Assembly (NCBI RefSeq): GCF_001949145.1
Contig: NW_019091431.1
Span: 763,515 to 821,242 of the forward strand
Length of the DNA stretch: 57,728 nucleotides
Origin: Acanthaster planci
Lineage: Eukaryota > Echinodermata > Asteroidea > Valvatida > Acanthasteridae
Direction of reading: 5' to 3'
Shown here: piece by piece, positions 51,701 to 57,728 of the stretch
Layout of the letters: the number at the start of each line of letters is the position of its first letter
Numbering within the stretch: the first letter of the stretch is position 1
Made by a program: the position numbers and the translations under genes
The notes under the pieces: generated by a model
What the model was told of the DNA's origin: nothing
The model's database searches: none
Seen by the model: the letters and a program-made list of their open reading frames with translations, nothing else

Positions 51701-52279
51701 GTGAATAATTACAAGCATGTAAACGAAATTTGGACCTTCAATGACTGAGACTTTGAGGCATCATTATTTACTGGAGGTATTAAACAACCATTGTGCCCCC
51801 AAAAAATGAAAAGATGATCAGATGGTTTCCACAGGAAGTGTCGGTACAATTCTTCTACTGATATTTCAACTTCTTATTAATCCACAGTCTTTGTCAATTT
51901 GCTGTCAAGATCACAAGGTTTTTCAAATTACAATTGATTTAATGATACTTACTGGCACATGTAGTGCGATGACCGAATCGTCTAGCATTTGGACTTTGAG
52001 TGGAACGAGTTTACCCCCCTTACGCACCGACGCTCGAGCCGTGCTGTCTCTCATCAGGGATGGGTGCTCAGAGGTCCTGTCTGCCGTGCTGTAGGAATGA
52101 GTCGGGGTACCAGTCGGTGTGTAGTTGTAGCCATAGGGGAATGAGGCTTCTCGGTCATTAAGCTGGTCTTGACTACTGCCTGCATAGGTGTGGTTACCGC
52201 CAGACACCTGTGACAAGGCAGCCATTGAGTCATTGCCACTGCCATACTGGGGGCCCTCGGCCATGACGTGGGTATTCAT
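9706..52279 (-). CDS. FARP: FARP-type FERM/RhoGEF/PH/PH protein, complete 24-exon gene
   Basis: The gene encodes a guanine-nucleotide exchange factor for Rho-family GTPases that sits at the membrane-cytoskeleton interface (established for FARP1/FARP2). Visible domains, in residues of the long form: polar N-tail 1-89, FERM about 90-380, linker about 396-1535, DH about 1540-1720, PH1 about 1757-1865, PH2 about 1925-2020. Coding exons are 52279-51953, 43021-42917, 39117-39075, 36788-36710, 36316-36219, 35805-35682, 35108-34865, 34428-34262, 32890-32644, 32509-29449, 19846-19737, 18921-18832, 18564-18434, 18127-18046, 17677-17491, 17219-17169, 16993-16863, 13079-12921, 12514-12401, 11673-11616, 11356-11187, 10872-10765, 10618-10467 and 9763-9706. 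All junctions are GT-AG, the phases match, and the total of 6096 nt divides by three. Family identity rests on long conserved stretches such as [36 protein letters not shown] and [20 protein letters not shown]. Vertebrate paralogues are about 1050 residues, so this linker is unusually long. It may be the single ancestor-type gene, so I do not choose between FARP1 and FARP2. Confidence 0.96.
9844..10390. mobile_element. Repeat family copy A (non-autonomous transposon-like)
   Basis: Lies in the intron between FARP exons 24 and 23. It aligns by eye with copy B, most clearly at gattagagtagccac, agacagtcattcgtgtg and aagaattttgaaaac. It begins accacttcccggcggg and ends with the inverted-like acccggcagg. 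No coding capacity seen. Confidence 0.75.
10467..10618 (-). CDS. FARP: FARP coding exon 23: PH2, second half
   Basis: Codes about 50 residues with [36 protein letters not shown] and RAESEYTF. Acceptor is a long T run ending GCAG, donor GTGCAT. Phase 0 in, two bases out. Confidence 0.97.
10765..10872 (-). CDS. FARP: FARP coding exon 22: PH2, first half
   Basis: Codes 36 residues with [20 protein letters not shown] and [14 protein letters not shown], nearly the vertebrate sequence and the most conserved part of PH2. Acceptor TTCTTTAG, donor GTAAGA. Phase 0 in and out. Confidence 0.98.
11187..11356 (-). CDS. FARP: FARP coding exon 21: inter-PH linker
   Basis: Codes 57 residues: [16 protein letters not shown], then [20 protein letters not shown] and ADHVRAME. 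The ESEDD...HRxNTTxHVCWxRNTS block is diagnostic of FARP1/2. Acceptor TTGTCAG, donor GTAGGA. One base in, phase 0 out. Confidence 0.97.
11616..11673 (-). CDS. FARP: FARP coding exon 20: end of PH1 helix, 58 nt
   Basis: Codes [19 protein letters not shown], completing the PH1 helix (compare DLNxAIxxA in FARPs). Acceptor CCCATAG, GTGAGT donor. Phase 0 in, one base out. It was placed because its length supplies the phase required between exons 19 and 21. Confidence 0.88.
12401..12514 (-). CDS. FARP: FARP coding exon 19: PH1, second half
   Basis: Codes 38 residues including [20 protein letters not shown] and EEKDRWMG, the last PH1 strands and the C-terminal helix with its conserved Trp. Acceptor TTCACAG, donor GTGAGT. 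Phase 0 in and out. Confidence 0.96.
12651..12675. repeat. Short interstitial telomere-like repeat
   Basis: Three imperfect CCCTAA units (ccctaaccctaacaaaccc and so on) in the intron between FARP exons 19 and 18. TTAGGG is the usual metazoan telomere unit. This is too short to mean more than a relic. Confidence 0.55.
12921..13079 (-). CDS. FARP: FARP coding exon 18: PH1, first half
   Basis: Codes 53 residues: [35 protein letters not shown], then [13 protein letters not shown], strands 1-4 of the PH domain that follows DH. GTGAGT donor. Phase 0 in and out. A 3.8-kb intron holding a repeat copy separates it from exon 17. Confidence 0.97.
13513..14040. mobile_element. Repeat family copy B with terminal inverted repeats
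   Basis: Begins accacttgccgccgggg and ends acccggcagcaagtggtc, so the reverse complement of the end (gaccacttgctgccgggt) repeats the start. Those are terminal inverted repeats of about 16-18 nt, and it is the best preserved of three copies. No transposase frame. Lies in the 3.8-kb intron between FARP exons 18 and 17. Confidence 0.78.
14041..16862 (-). other. Rest of FARP intron between exons 18 and 17
   Basis: AT-rich intron sequence. Apart from a run of C at about 16686-16695, I see no structure and no coding potential. Confidence 0.6.
16863..16993 (-). CDS. FARP: FARP coding exon 17: last DH helix
   Basis: Codes 44 residues with [20 protein letters not shown] and FDSLLLPGR. This is the long C-terminal DH helix and the turn into PH1, matching ENFQKLxELxxDLxGIDNLxxPGR. 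GTAAGT donor. One base in, phase 0 out. Confidence 0.96.
17169..17219 (-). CDS. FARP: FARP coding exon 16: DH, 51-nt micro-exon
   Basis: Codes [16 protein letters not shown], matching LCKHHPxSHxDYxDC of FARPs between CR3 and the last DH helix. Acceptor TTTTTAG, donor GTCTGT. One base in, one out. Confidence 0.94.
17491..17677 (-). CDS. FARP: FARP coding exon 15: DH conserved region 3
   Basis: Codes 62 residues with [20 protein letters not shown] and [10 protein letters not shown], the CR3 helix that forms the core GTPase-binding surface of DH domains. Acceptor CATCTCAG, donor GTAAGT. Phase 0 in, one base out. Confidence 0.97.
17855..17935 (+). repeat. tRNA-derived fragment (SINE-like)
   Basis: Contains an A-box-like gttgttgagtgg (about 17866-17877) and a perfect B box, ggttcgaatct (17910-17920), at normal tRNA spacing, with a pairing T-stem (gtggg/ctcac). 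The acceptor stem does not pair, so it is not a working tRNA. A SINE or tRNA relic in the intron between FARP exons 15 and 14. Confidence 0.65.
18046..18127 (-). CDS. FARP: FARP coding exon 14: DH
   Basis: Codes [20 protein letters not shown] then LKNVQHLK, matching WEGxxxxxxxxxQRIGDxMLKN in vertebrate FARPs. Acceptor TTCACAG, donor GTAGCA. Two bases in, phase 0 out. Confidence 0.95.
18434..18564 (-). CDS. FARP: FARP coding exon 13: DH
   Basis: Codes [20 protein letters not shown] and [20 protein letters not shown] helices matching the IxPIYEFHxxFLxEIExRL pattern of FARPs. Acceptor ACCCAG, donor GTAACC. Phase 0 in, two bases out. Confidence 0.96.
18832..18921 (-). CDS. FARP: FARP coding exon 12: DH conserved region 1
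   Basis: Codes 30 residues including [20 protein letters not shown], the CR1 helix of the DH (RhoGEF) domain with its invariant Glu in TERTY, which contacts the GTPase switch I region in this family. GTGAGT donor. Phase 0 in and out. Confidence 0.97.
19737..19846 (-). CDS. FARP: FARP coding exon 11: linker to DH
   Basis: Codes 37 residues, [15 protein letters not shown] through [18 protein letters not shown], a Pro/Glu linker ending in the basic RKK that precedes the DH domain in vertebrate FARPs. Acceptor TCTTTCCAG, donor GTAGGA. One base carried in, phase 0 out. Both proposed splice forms converge here. Confidence 0.9.
21248..21713. other. Assembly gap (466 Ns)
   Basis: Run of N inside the intron between FARP exons 11 and 10. 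Open frames called across it are artefacts. Confidence 0.99.
25253..25315 (+). other. G-quadruplex-prone tract
   Basis: Contains ggggctgggtcctgggg followed by caagaaggg, four G-runs of three or more with loops of 2, 4 and 6. Further G-runs follow (ggggggagggg, taggggt). It lies on the strand opposite to FARP, so the pre-mRNA is C-rich here. Confidence 0.6.
28808..28890 (-). CDS. FARP: Candidate alternative FARP mini-exon (83 nt)
   Basis: Flanked by acceptor TTTGTTACAG (28891-28892) and a strong GTAAGT donor (28806-28807). Only the frame that accepts two carried bases is open. It codes 28 residues rich in His, Lys and Ser, including [19 protein letters not shown]. Exon 8 supplies exactly two bases, and the mini-exon passes on one base, which exon 11 needs. 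It could therefore replace exons 9 and 10 together but cannot be added to them. The resulting protein would have about 956 residues. The basic peptide may stand in for the missing FA segment. Transcript evidence is not visible from sequence. Confidence 0.6.
29098..29103 (-). terminator. Candidate intronic poly(A) signal (AATAAA)
   Basis: AATAAA on the minus strand about 310 nt after the TGA at 29414 that is reached if exon 10 is not spliced. It could end a FERM-plus-linker transcript lacking DH and PH domains. Inference only. Confidence 0.25.
29449..32509 (-). CDS. FARP: FARP coding exon 10: giant 1020-codon disordered linker
   Basis: A single 3061-nt exon, open throughout, entered in phase 0 through a TTTTTTTAAAAG acceptor. 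Parts in order: acidic Glu/Asp/Ser-rich (about residues 560-640); a Leu-heptad stretch around [20 protein letters not shown] (about 840-885), probably a coiled coil; a polyproline region at about 30530-31005 (about 980-1140) with [20 protein letters not shown] and [10 protein letters not shown], which look like SH3 or profilin/EVH1-type ligands; and a Ser/Asp-rich tail. The last splice donor, CAG|GTGAAA at 29447-29448, leaves one base that joins in frame to exon 11. If unspliced, the frame runs 11 codons further to a TGA at 29414. Vertebrate FARPs have only about 200 residues here. Binding partners are inferred from composition only. Confidence 0.93.
32644..32890 (-). CDS. FARP: FARP coding exon 9: linker, Ser/Thr/Pro-rich
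   Basis: Codes 83 residues, beginning [20 protein letters not shown] and ending [18 protein letters not shown]. Low-complexity Ser/Thr/Pro with possible proline-directed phosphorylation sites (SPT, TPV). No known fold recognised. Acceptor TATGTTCAG, donor GTATGG. Two bases carried in, phase 0 out. Confidence 0.85.
33464..33640. repeat. Dispersed repeat, copy 1
   Basis: Shares ggaattcctttcag, a G-rich centre, gggggt plus ccccct and tgctgggta in the same order with 46850-47020. Family unknown, no coding capacity. Lies in the intron between FARP exons 9 and 8. Confidence 0.65.
33842..34195. mobile_element. Repeat family copy C (divergent)
   Basis: Starts ccccttgacgacgggg, like the start of copies A and B, and contains caagagccaggg...gcctgggccgag, which resembles the middle of copy A. 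Weaker match, probably older or truncated. Lies in the intron between FARP exons 9 and 8. Confidence 0.45.
34262..34428 (-). CDS. FARP: FARP coding exon 8: end of F3
   Basis: Codes about 55 residues: [20 protein letters not shown], then EHHTFFRL, closing FERM F3, then the basic stretch [17 protein letters not shown]. The SRGSxFRY motif normally leads into a FERM-adjacent (FA) segment reading SGRTQ. That segment does not follow here. Two bases (AG) are carried out. This is the choice point between exon 9 and the mini-exon at 28808. Confidence 0.95.
34865..35108 (-). CDS. FARP: FARP coding exon 7: end of F2 and F3
   Basis: Codes 82 residues from [20 protein letters not shown] through [11 protein letters not shown] to [18 protein letters not shown]. 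This spans the last F2 helix and the PH/PTB-like F3 lobe and is the most conserved FERM stretch in the gene. Donor GTAAGT. Two bases carried in, phase 0 out. Confidence 0.97.
35682..35805 (-). CDS. FARP: FARP coding exon 6: FERM F2
   Basis: Codes about 41 residues: [20 protein letters not shown], then [20 protein letters not shown], which is FERM F2 and matches the xEIGDxD...HH/QKH segment of FARPs. Donor GTGAGT at 35680-35681. One base carried in, two out. Confidence 0.95.
36219..36316 (-). CDS. FARP: FARP coding exon 5: FERM F2
   Basis: Codes [18 protein letters not shown] and then [14 protein letters not shown], the first helices of the acyl-CoA-binding-protein-like F2 lobe. Acceptor TTTGTTCAG, donor GTAATC. 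Two bases carried in, one out. The long open frame on the opposite strand here is a shadow. Confidence 0.96.
36710..36788 (-). CDS. FARP: FARP coding exon 4: F1/F2 junction
   Basis: Codes about 26 residues including [20 protein letters not shown], the VKFxxxDPxQLQxE motif at the F1/F2 boundary of FERM domains. Donor GTGAGT at 36708-36709. One base carried in, two out. Confidence 0.95.
39075..39117 (-). CDS. FARP: FARP coding exon 3: FERM F1, 43-nt micro-exon
   Basis: Codes [14 protein letters not shown], matching the WLDLxKPIxRQ end of FERM F1. Acceptor TTTGCAG, donor GTATGT. Phase 0 in, one base carried out. It is too short to find without homology. Confidence 0.93.
41898..41981 (+). repeat. 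Two-unit tandem repeat, 42-nt unit
   Basis: gcagaacacccagaagcagt and gcagaacaaccagaagcagt each begin a unit ending in gcgttaacg...acagcact. Few mismatches. The unit is a multiple of three but the frame is closed by nearby stops, so I take it as a minisatellite seed. Confidence 0.8.
42501..42565. repeat. Palindromic GTACAGTAC cluster
   Basis: Several overlapping copies of gtacagta/tactgtac within 65 nt, able to form small hairpins. Related in style to the TACATGTA words around it. Confidence 0.6.
42917..43021 (-). CDS. FARP: FARP coding exon 2: FERM F1
   Basis: Codes 35 residues including [18 protein letters not shown], the HLNLxExDYFGLE signature of FERM lobe F1. Flanked by AG (43022-43023) and a GTGAGA donor (42915-42916). 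Phase 0 in and out. It is isolated by introns of about 8.9 kb and 3.8 kb. Confidence 0.95.
45450..45792. repeat. Inverted repeat, about 121-nt arms
   Basis: Arms at about 45450-45570 and 45672-45792. Both read, in opposite directions, ggtatagcaacagtg, then cagattttattcaaattta. The spacer is about 100 nt. A transcript through it would fold into a long hairpin. Confidence 0.85.
46850..47020. repeat. Dispersed repeat, copy 2
   Basis: Partner of 33464-33640: ggggaattcctttcag, a G-rich centre, gggggggtacccct and tgctgggtac in the same order. Confidence 0.65.
51953..52279 (-). CDS. FARP: FARP coding exon 1: N-tail and start of FERM F1
   Basis: Codes 109 residues. The first 89 are polar (Ser, Thr, Gly, Tyr), then [14 protein letters not shown] opens FERM lobe F1. 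The ATG at 52279 is preceded in frame by a TAA two codons upstream, which supports this start. The exon ends at a GTAAGT donor (51951-51952) in phase 0. A good acceptor, TTTTCTAG, at 52398-52399 suggests the exon begins with about 118 nt of 5' UTR. Confidence 0.92.
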
Positions 52280-55200
52280 GCTTTAGATGGTTGGGTCAGC
52301 GTTGCAGGGCGTACATGCACGAATCCAATGGGGGTTATTCGAGGTCAAAGTCCAGCACGTGGCATCATTTGTTTATGCACCAGCAGCTCAGTCCTTCCTA
52401 GAAAATACAAGCAATTAGTAATTTTGAATAGACTTCACTGGTATGGTTCAATTTTTTTCTAGTTACTGTATATAAATGAAATTTTATGCACAACCTTTCA
52501 CATTCAAGGAAAAAATACAAGTACATGCACAATTACAACTTACACATTTCTGCGCACACTGTGTTACTGCTTCATAACAAAGCCCAGTAAGGCTTCTCAA
52601 ACGGAAAAGTTTTAAAAGACACTTTATAATACATGTAGATGTCTGGACCAAGCCCGTCTGTGTTTAGATATTCAGCCTTCGGTATATTATTTGCCCAGCA
52701 CTGTTACAACATAAACATGCACTTTGTTCCATTATTATTGAGTTTCTTTTGTTCACCCACTATACAAACTAACCAACGGAAGAAAGGATTTCTAGGGAAT
52801 ACAAGCACTTGGGCATAAGCATACACCAGAGACTTGCACAAATCCCTGACACTGATTTAGTTTCTAGGCCGTAATCGTAGCTTGTTATTGTGGTATTACT
52901 TGTATCAATGCCATTTGAGGCAGGATGTGGTGCAAAGAATACTGTGGAAACTGCCCTCATTTGCACAAATAACTTTATTGCTGTACGATACTTTGATAAG
53001 GGAATGAGAACCTGTCATGCCTGCTTGCCACCCTGACCCCGTGGATGTTGTTCACTTACCATGCTTACTACATGTATTATGAACACCGTGTAATCCGTAA
53101 ATTTTATGCAAAATAAAATACATGTATAAGATCTTTGATTTACGTGTTGAAAATGCCACGCTGTTTTTCTCGATTTTTCACAAAGCAGTTGACTCAAATA
53201 TGAAACAAGTCAGTGGAATGTAAGTTGCAGGGGAATATTATATACAGCCAATCAGCCAATCTTGTGAATTTACGACAAAAGACAATGGTGTTCACTACCT
53301 TTAATGCAATGCCTAATTCATAGTAAGAATGGAAGCTACAGGTAATTCAGGACAAAGCAAGCTTTTCTTTTTTTCACAGCTACAATAAATTTATATGAAA
53401 GAGATACATATACATGTACCTCTCCATCCATTTCCTCAAGTGGTTCCTGCAAACATAAGACGTACATGTTGTAGCATTGTTGGCAAGCTTTACAAAATTC
53501 CCCCCAAACATGTACAAATACATGTACATGTAAAAACAATAATGCCTGAGAACTACTTACATGTACAGGTGGTCTACTGTGCCTGAGTGCTAAAATTGTA
53601 TGTAAGGTGTATGCCAACTTAAAGACACCAGCACACGATCCGAAGGAGAATTATCAGATTAGTTTTGATAAAAATTTTAAAATTCCACCCTGTCTTTACT
53701 TAGGATAATAGTCAATTTTTTGTAAAAGTTTGAACTGCTGCAAACAATGTACACTGCAAGCAACAGATGGTGTGGGTGATTTCAGAGCAGTGACCCAATC
53801 CATTGTCTTCAACTGATTGTTACCCTGAGTACAAAGGCCAATGGAGGGATTACAGATTCAATGGAGATGACGAGGCCTGTACATGTACAGGCATGTGCAT
53901 GTACATTGTACATGTAGGAAACCAAATACTGTGCACATTGAGTACAGTTGCAGGTTGAAATTGTGAAGGTGACCTTTGCCGATTTCACAAGCATTAGGGC
54001 GGCAGTGGAATCTCAGAGGTTTGGAGATTCATCTGAGGTACATACTGTTCATGTACATAGCCAAAACAGGCACTTTGAAAAGATTCAACACAGATACAAT
54101 GAAACAAATCATGATCGCCGTTTACATGGAACCATGGCACTGGAAGTTAACATGCAACTTCAGAGATCATCCAATGGGAGCCTGCAAATCGTGGTGCGTC
54201 TGCCTTTGTTGTGACGAAGTCACTTACGAACTGGATAAAGAAGAGTCATCTTGGGTAGCAAACAAGTATCATCTTGTTTGAAACCCTGATGATAAAGGGA
54301 ATGATTCCCTCTACCTGGACTACAAATAAATGGTTTCTGGATAAACACAGCGGGGTGGTGCTTCCTCCAAGGCTCCAAGGAGAGTCATTATGAGTCATGT
54401 ATATATTCTTGGTATTCCTGGATAAGTTGGGACAACCTAAGATCACACTGCTCTTTGCTGAGATCGCCCACACATCCCGGCACTATGCATGTGCTATATA
54501 TGTACCGGCTACGGTACATGATGCACCATACATGTACATGTACATCTACAGCCTTACGGCCTTTTCCATCTAGACCATAGCCTTCACGGATACTGCCCAC
54601 ACACTGTGCTCTAGGATGATTTTGGACACCAGCTGTCACAGAATTATTGGTGCACAAACTGTTTAGGCCTGAGCTATAGAAGATTTCAGCTTCATGTACC
54701 GGTAACTGTACACATCCAAAGGCTAACTTTTACAATAATCCATATCAATTAGCTCAGTAACTGTTCTCACAATAGCACGGGGTAAAGGAATCATTCTCTT
54801 TTATCCAAGATAAGTATCTAAGGCTTAGATATAGGCCATGCTACTGCTGTGCCAAACTCAAATAATCCAATTTTTTGTTCGGCAGGGCAATAGCACGACA
54901 TTGAGTGCAATTTGGCTAAGCATATTGAATTTGGCACAGCAAGCCCTATAGCTTGACAAGGTACACTGCGCTATCATCGTTCCAAATGGCAGTGACACAA
55001 TGCTGCTCTGTATAAGTTTGACAGTTAGCACAACTGCCACACTATTGCCACACTCATTTGAATTATGTTTCACACGGCAGTAGTACAGCGTCTAGTCTTG
55101 GCCTTAGAACCTGACAAATGACAACAATGCTCTTCTTCCCTTCTGATCAGAACTAAAAATTCATGTACATGTACAGTAGTACAAACATGACAAATCCCAG

Positions 55201-57728
55201 TAAAAGAATAGTTTTGCCGAGAGGAGACCTTTTCTAAATTTTAGATGGGTAGATTTTTTAAAATCTTTTGCTGACACTATTTTACATCTAGAGTAAAGGA
55301 GCTTTCAATCATATAAGTTAATACCATTTTTCCAATTTGCATTTGTCCAGTTTTTGTTAGAAATAAAAAGTAAACATTTAACCAGAAAAAAAATACAAAA
55401 TGAGGATGGGAAATGCTGGTGCATCAGTCTGGCCTAAGAGGATTTTTCTTTAGTCCATTTTTTAATCCTATGTTTACATGTACTTTCTACAGAAGTGGTT
55501 TAGAAGGGCCTAGATTAAAGTCACCTAACGTCCATGATGGTATAGTCTCCAGGTCCCTTATTTTACCGTGACCTGGATATGGACAGCCATGTACATGTAT
55601 GTAGGCCTACTGTATATCATACATGTACTGTGAAAACCATCTGACTGACAGTGAAGTAACAGGAGACCTGGCGACTATACGGTCATGACGGTCACAGACA
55701 TTAGCAATTTTTATAACAATAATGTAAGCAACTGCAACACAGACATGTTTTATTCATGCCCGTTAGTTCAAGTTCTTTGGTAATCGGGAAATAGCGAACA
55801 CAAGGTTAACATGGCATGCATGGCATGACATCATCCCCTACCCACAGAACTGTGGGGTCCGACATGTCCGACGTCCTACTCCTCTCCCAGGAACCCCACA
55901 GAAAAAGAGCCTTTTTCCCATAGACTATGCATGACGTTAACAGGGCATGAACAGCAATTCCATTCGAGTTATGAACCCATAGAAATATTGCTTCATTTAC
56001 CCCAAAATAAATAAATAAATTAATTAATAATGAGAGTCCTGTGATTGGTCAGTGTGACCCCCAGCACGCCGCAGCCACCTGCCATTTCAACCAGCACGGC
56101 TAAGAATTGCACATACACGTAGGGAAAGTGGCTGTAGCCAATGTCTAGTGTATTGATCACAGCCATAGTCAACCATTTGGTCGTGGCTCGTCTTCGCAAG
56201 TCCGCATGTGAACCGCATGACTCTCAGACACTGATCAGGAAATATTTGCACCTTTTTTTTGTAAAAAGGCATGGTTTTGGCCCTTTCCTTTCTTGGTACT
56301 CAAAACAATGGTACGTTGGGACTGTTAGCTATCTTACATAAAAATTGGGGGGAAATGAAGCAACATTTCTACGGGTGCACAACTCGAATGGAATCGCTGT
56401 TCATGCCCTGCTAAAGATCATGCATAGCCTATGGCAAAAAAGGCTCTTTTTCTGTGGGGTTCGTGGGAGAGGAGCGGACGTCGGACCACACAGTTCTCGG
56501 GGTAATCATCCCCATGATGAAACAGAAATAGCTCAAGTGTCGGAAATCCAAGCCTACCAATTCCATTACGCAGTAACATTTGTTTTACACTGTGGGCCAT
56601 GCAAAACTGCTCAACGGTGCCCTCGCACAAAACATCTCTCAATCTCCAAAAGGTACATATAAATTATAACAATGGTCAATGTATTATTATGTAACAACTA
56701 ACACTCAACACTTACCACTTCAAAATCTTGCTGGAAAATGATTTTATGATTTGATAATAATGTCCGAACTGGCAAATTTTTACCTCAAATCCATCGCACA
56801 AAGTTCTCACCCCGATCGGATTCACACGTACAAAATATACGTATCGCGGTGGTACGCCCAAATCGAGCCCAATATCATTTGTGGTACAAGGCAACTCGAG
56901 TTACAAAGAAGCCCCATTAGGCGTCATCAAGCCCAAAAAGATTTACGTGCCTGGCTTGTCAATTAAACTGAGCCAGTAGCGTCTTTGTGCTTACTCCCCT
57001 AATTGTCTCTTTTTAACCAATCGAACTACACATTTGCGAGACTTGAACAAAGTTGTATTCAAAACAATATACATAAAGATATTTTAGAATTCTAGGTTTT
57101 TATGAATTTTGTGCACATTTTATTCATTTATAGTTTAATTTTTTAAATCTTACTTGCAAAAAATATAGAGTATCCAAACTTAAAGCAGCGATTTTCGCAA
57201 CAAGATAACAGTATGGTGCCGCCCGTTGAAGAAGTTTGAACTGGATCAATAATACAGAGTTCGAGGAGCCATACAAAATTTTTGCAGTGCAGCCGGTCTC
57301 AGGGATCTGCATCCGAATCTCTTGTCTAGAGCTGGGTCTAGGTCTTCAATCATTGTAAATGCACGTGGAGACGCGTAGATAATTGACCTAGCCGTAGCTC
57401 TGGAAGCCCCTTTTCGGACACCGCCTAAGTCAGCCTTTTTTTAGGCTTGTCGATGCAGGTGGGACATTGTTTTCACATCGTTTGCGTGCGTGGTGAAGTT
57501 TCGCAGTTCCGTTCGTCGAAACATATTAAATTTATTTTGAGATCAGAATCTGTGGCGGCAGTATATGCAGCAGTAAAATTGAGGCGTGACCTTCGTCAGA
57601 AGTTTTCAGTCATAATGTTGCAGTAGGTCCTAACCCAAACATGCTTAAAAAAATAAACCTTTTCGACGTTCGCAATGCATTATGGGTGTCCCCTCCTCCA
57701 TGGGGTTTCGAGTCAACTCGGACCCAAA
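52280..57728 (-). other. Region upstream of the FARP start
   Basis: 52280-52397 is probably 5' UTR (acceptor at 52398-52399). A further 5' UTR exon and promoter are expected upstream but cannot be placed. The last 400 nt (57300-57728) are richer in GC and CpG and are a candidate. Contains the long inverted repeat at 55840-56510. No coding sequence supported. Confidence 0.45.
55840..56510. repeat. Long inverted repeat, about 170-nt arms
   Basis: Left arm about 55840-56010, right arm about 56340-56510, spacer about 330 nt. Shared blocks read in opposite directions include aaccccacagaaaaagagcc, cagggcatgaacagc and gattccattcgag. Transposon-like foldback close to the presumed FARP promoter side. 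Confidence 0.85.

Larger units (their letters stand above)
43022..51952 (-). other. 8.9-kb FARP intron between exons 2 and 1
   Basis: No exon found. It holds the foldback at 45450-45792, the dispersed repeat at 46850-47020 and dense TACATGTA words. Confidence 0.65.

Overview
The window is animal nuclear DNA. It is AT-rich, has GT-AG introns throughout, carries one assembly gap (Ns at 21248-21713) and contains two multi-exon genes, both on the minus strand. The gene content, the base composition and the very frequent palindromic word TACATGTA suggest an invertebrate, most likely an anthozoan cnidarian such as a coral. That identification is inference. I cannot exclude another marine invertebrate.

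Gene 1 (52279 down to 9706) is a complete FARP-type gene: FERM, RhoGEF (DH), PH, PH. I reconstructed 24 coding exons whose reading phases join without a break. They total 6096 nt including the stop and encode about 2031 residues, roughly twice the length of vertebrate FARP1/FARP2. The extra length is one 3061-nt exon (29449-32509) coding a disordered linker with acidic, coiled-coil, polyproline and Ser/Asp-rich parts. An 83-nt mini-exon (28808-28890) has the same entry and exit phases as the pair of linker exons. It would replace them in frame and give a protein of about 956 residues, close to the vertebrate size. This possible size switch is the most interesting observation here.

Gene 2 (4287 down to the left edge) is the 5' part of a leucine-rich-repeat G-protein coupled receptor of the relaxin-receptor/GRL101 type. 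It has a signal peptide, a CUB domain, an LDLa domain, an LRRNT, a run of LRR exons, and the first residues of the hinge before the seven-helix region. The helices lie outside the window.

The rest is intron and intergenic DNA. 1-4287 holds the receptor. 4303-9705 holds its upstream region and the likely 3' UTR of FARP. 9706-19846 holds the compact DH-PH-PH exons, with two copies of a transposon-like repeat and a tRNA-derived fragment. 19847-29448 is a 9.6-kb intron with the gap and the mini-exon. 29449-36788 holds the linker and FERM exons. 36789-51952 is long introns rich in TACATGTA, with small FERM exons at 39075 and 42917. 52280-57728 is the upstream region with a long inverted repeat. 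I found no bacterial-type operon, CRISPR array or functional tRNA.

FARP proteins are known to link membrane/cytoskeletal FERM contacts to Rho-family GTPase activation. The receptor would act at the cell surface. Nothing in the sequence links the two genes beyond being neighbours on the same strand.
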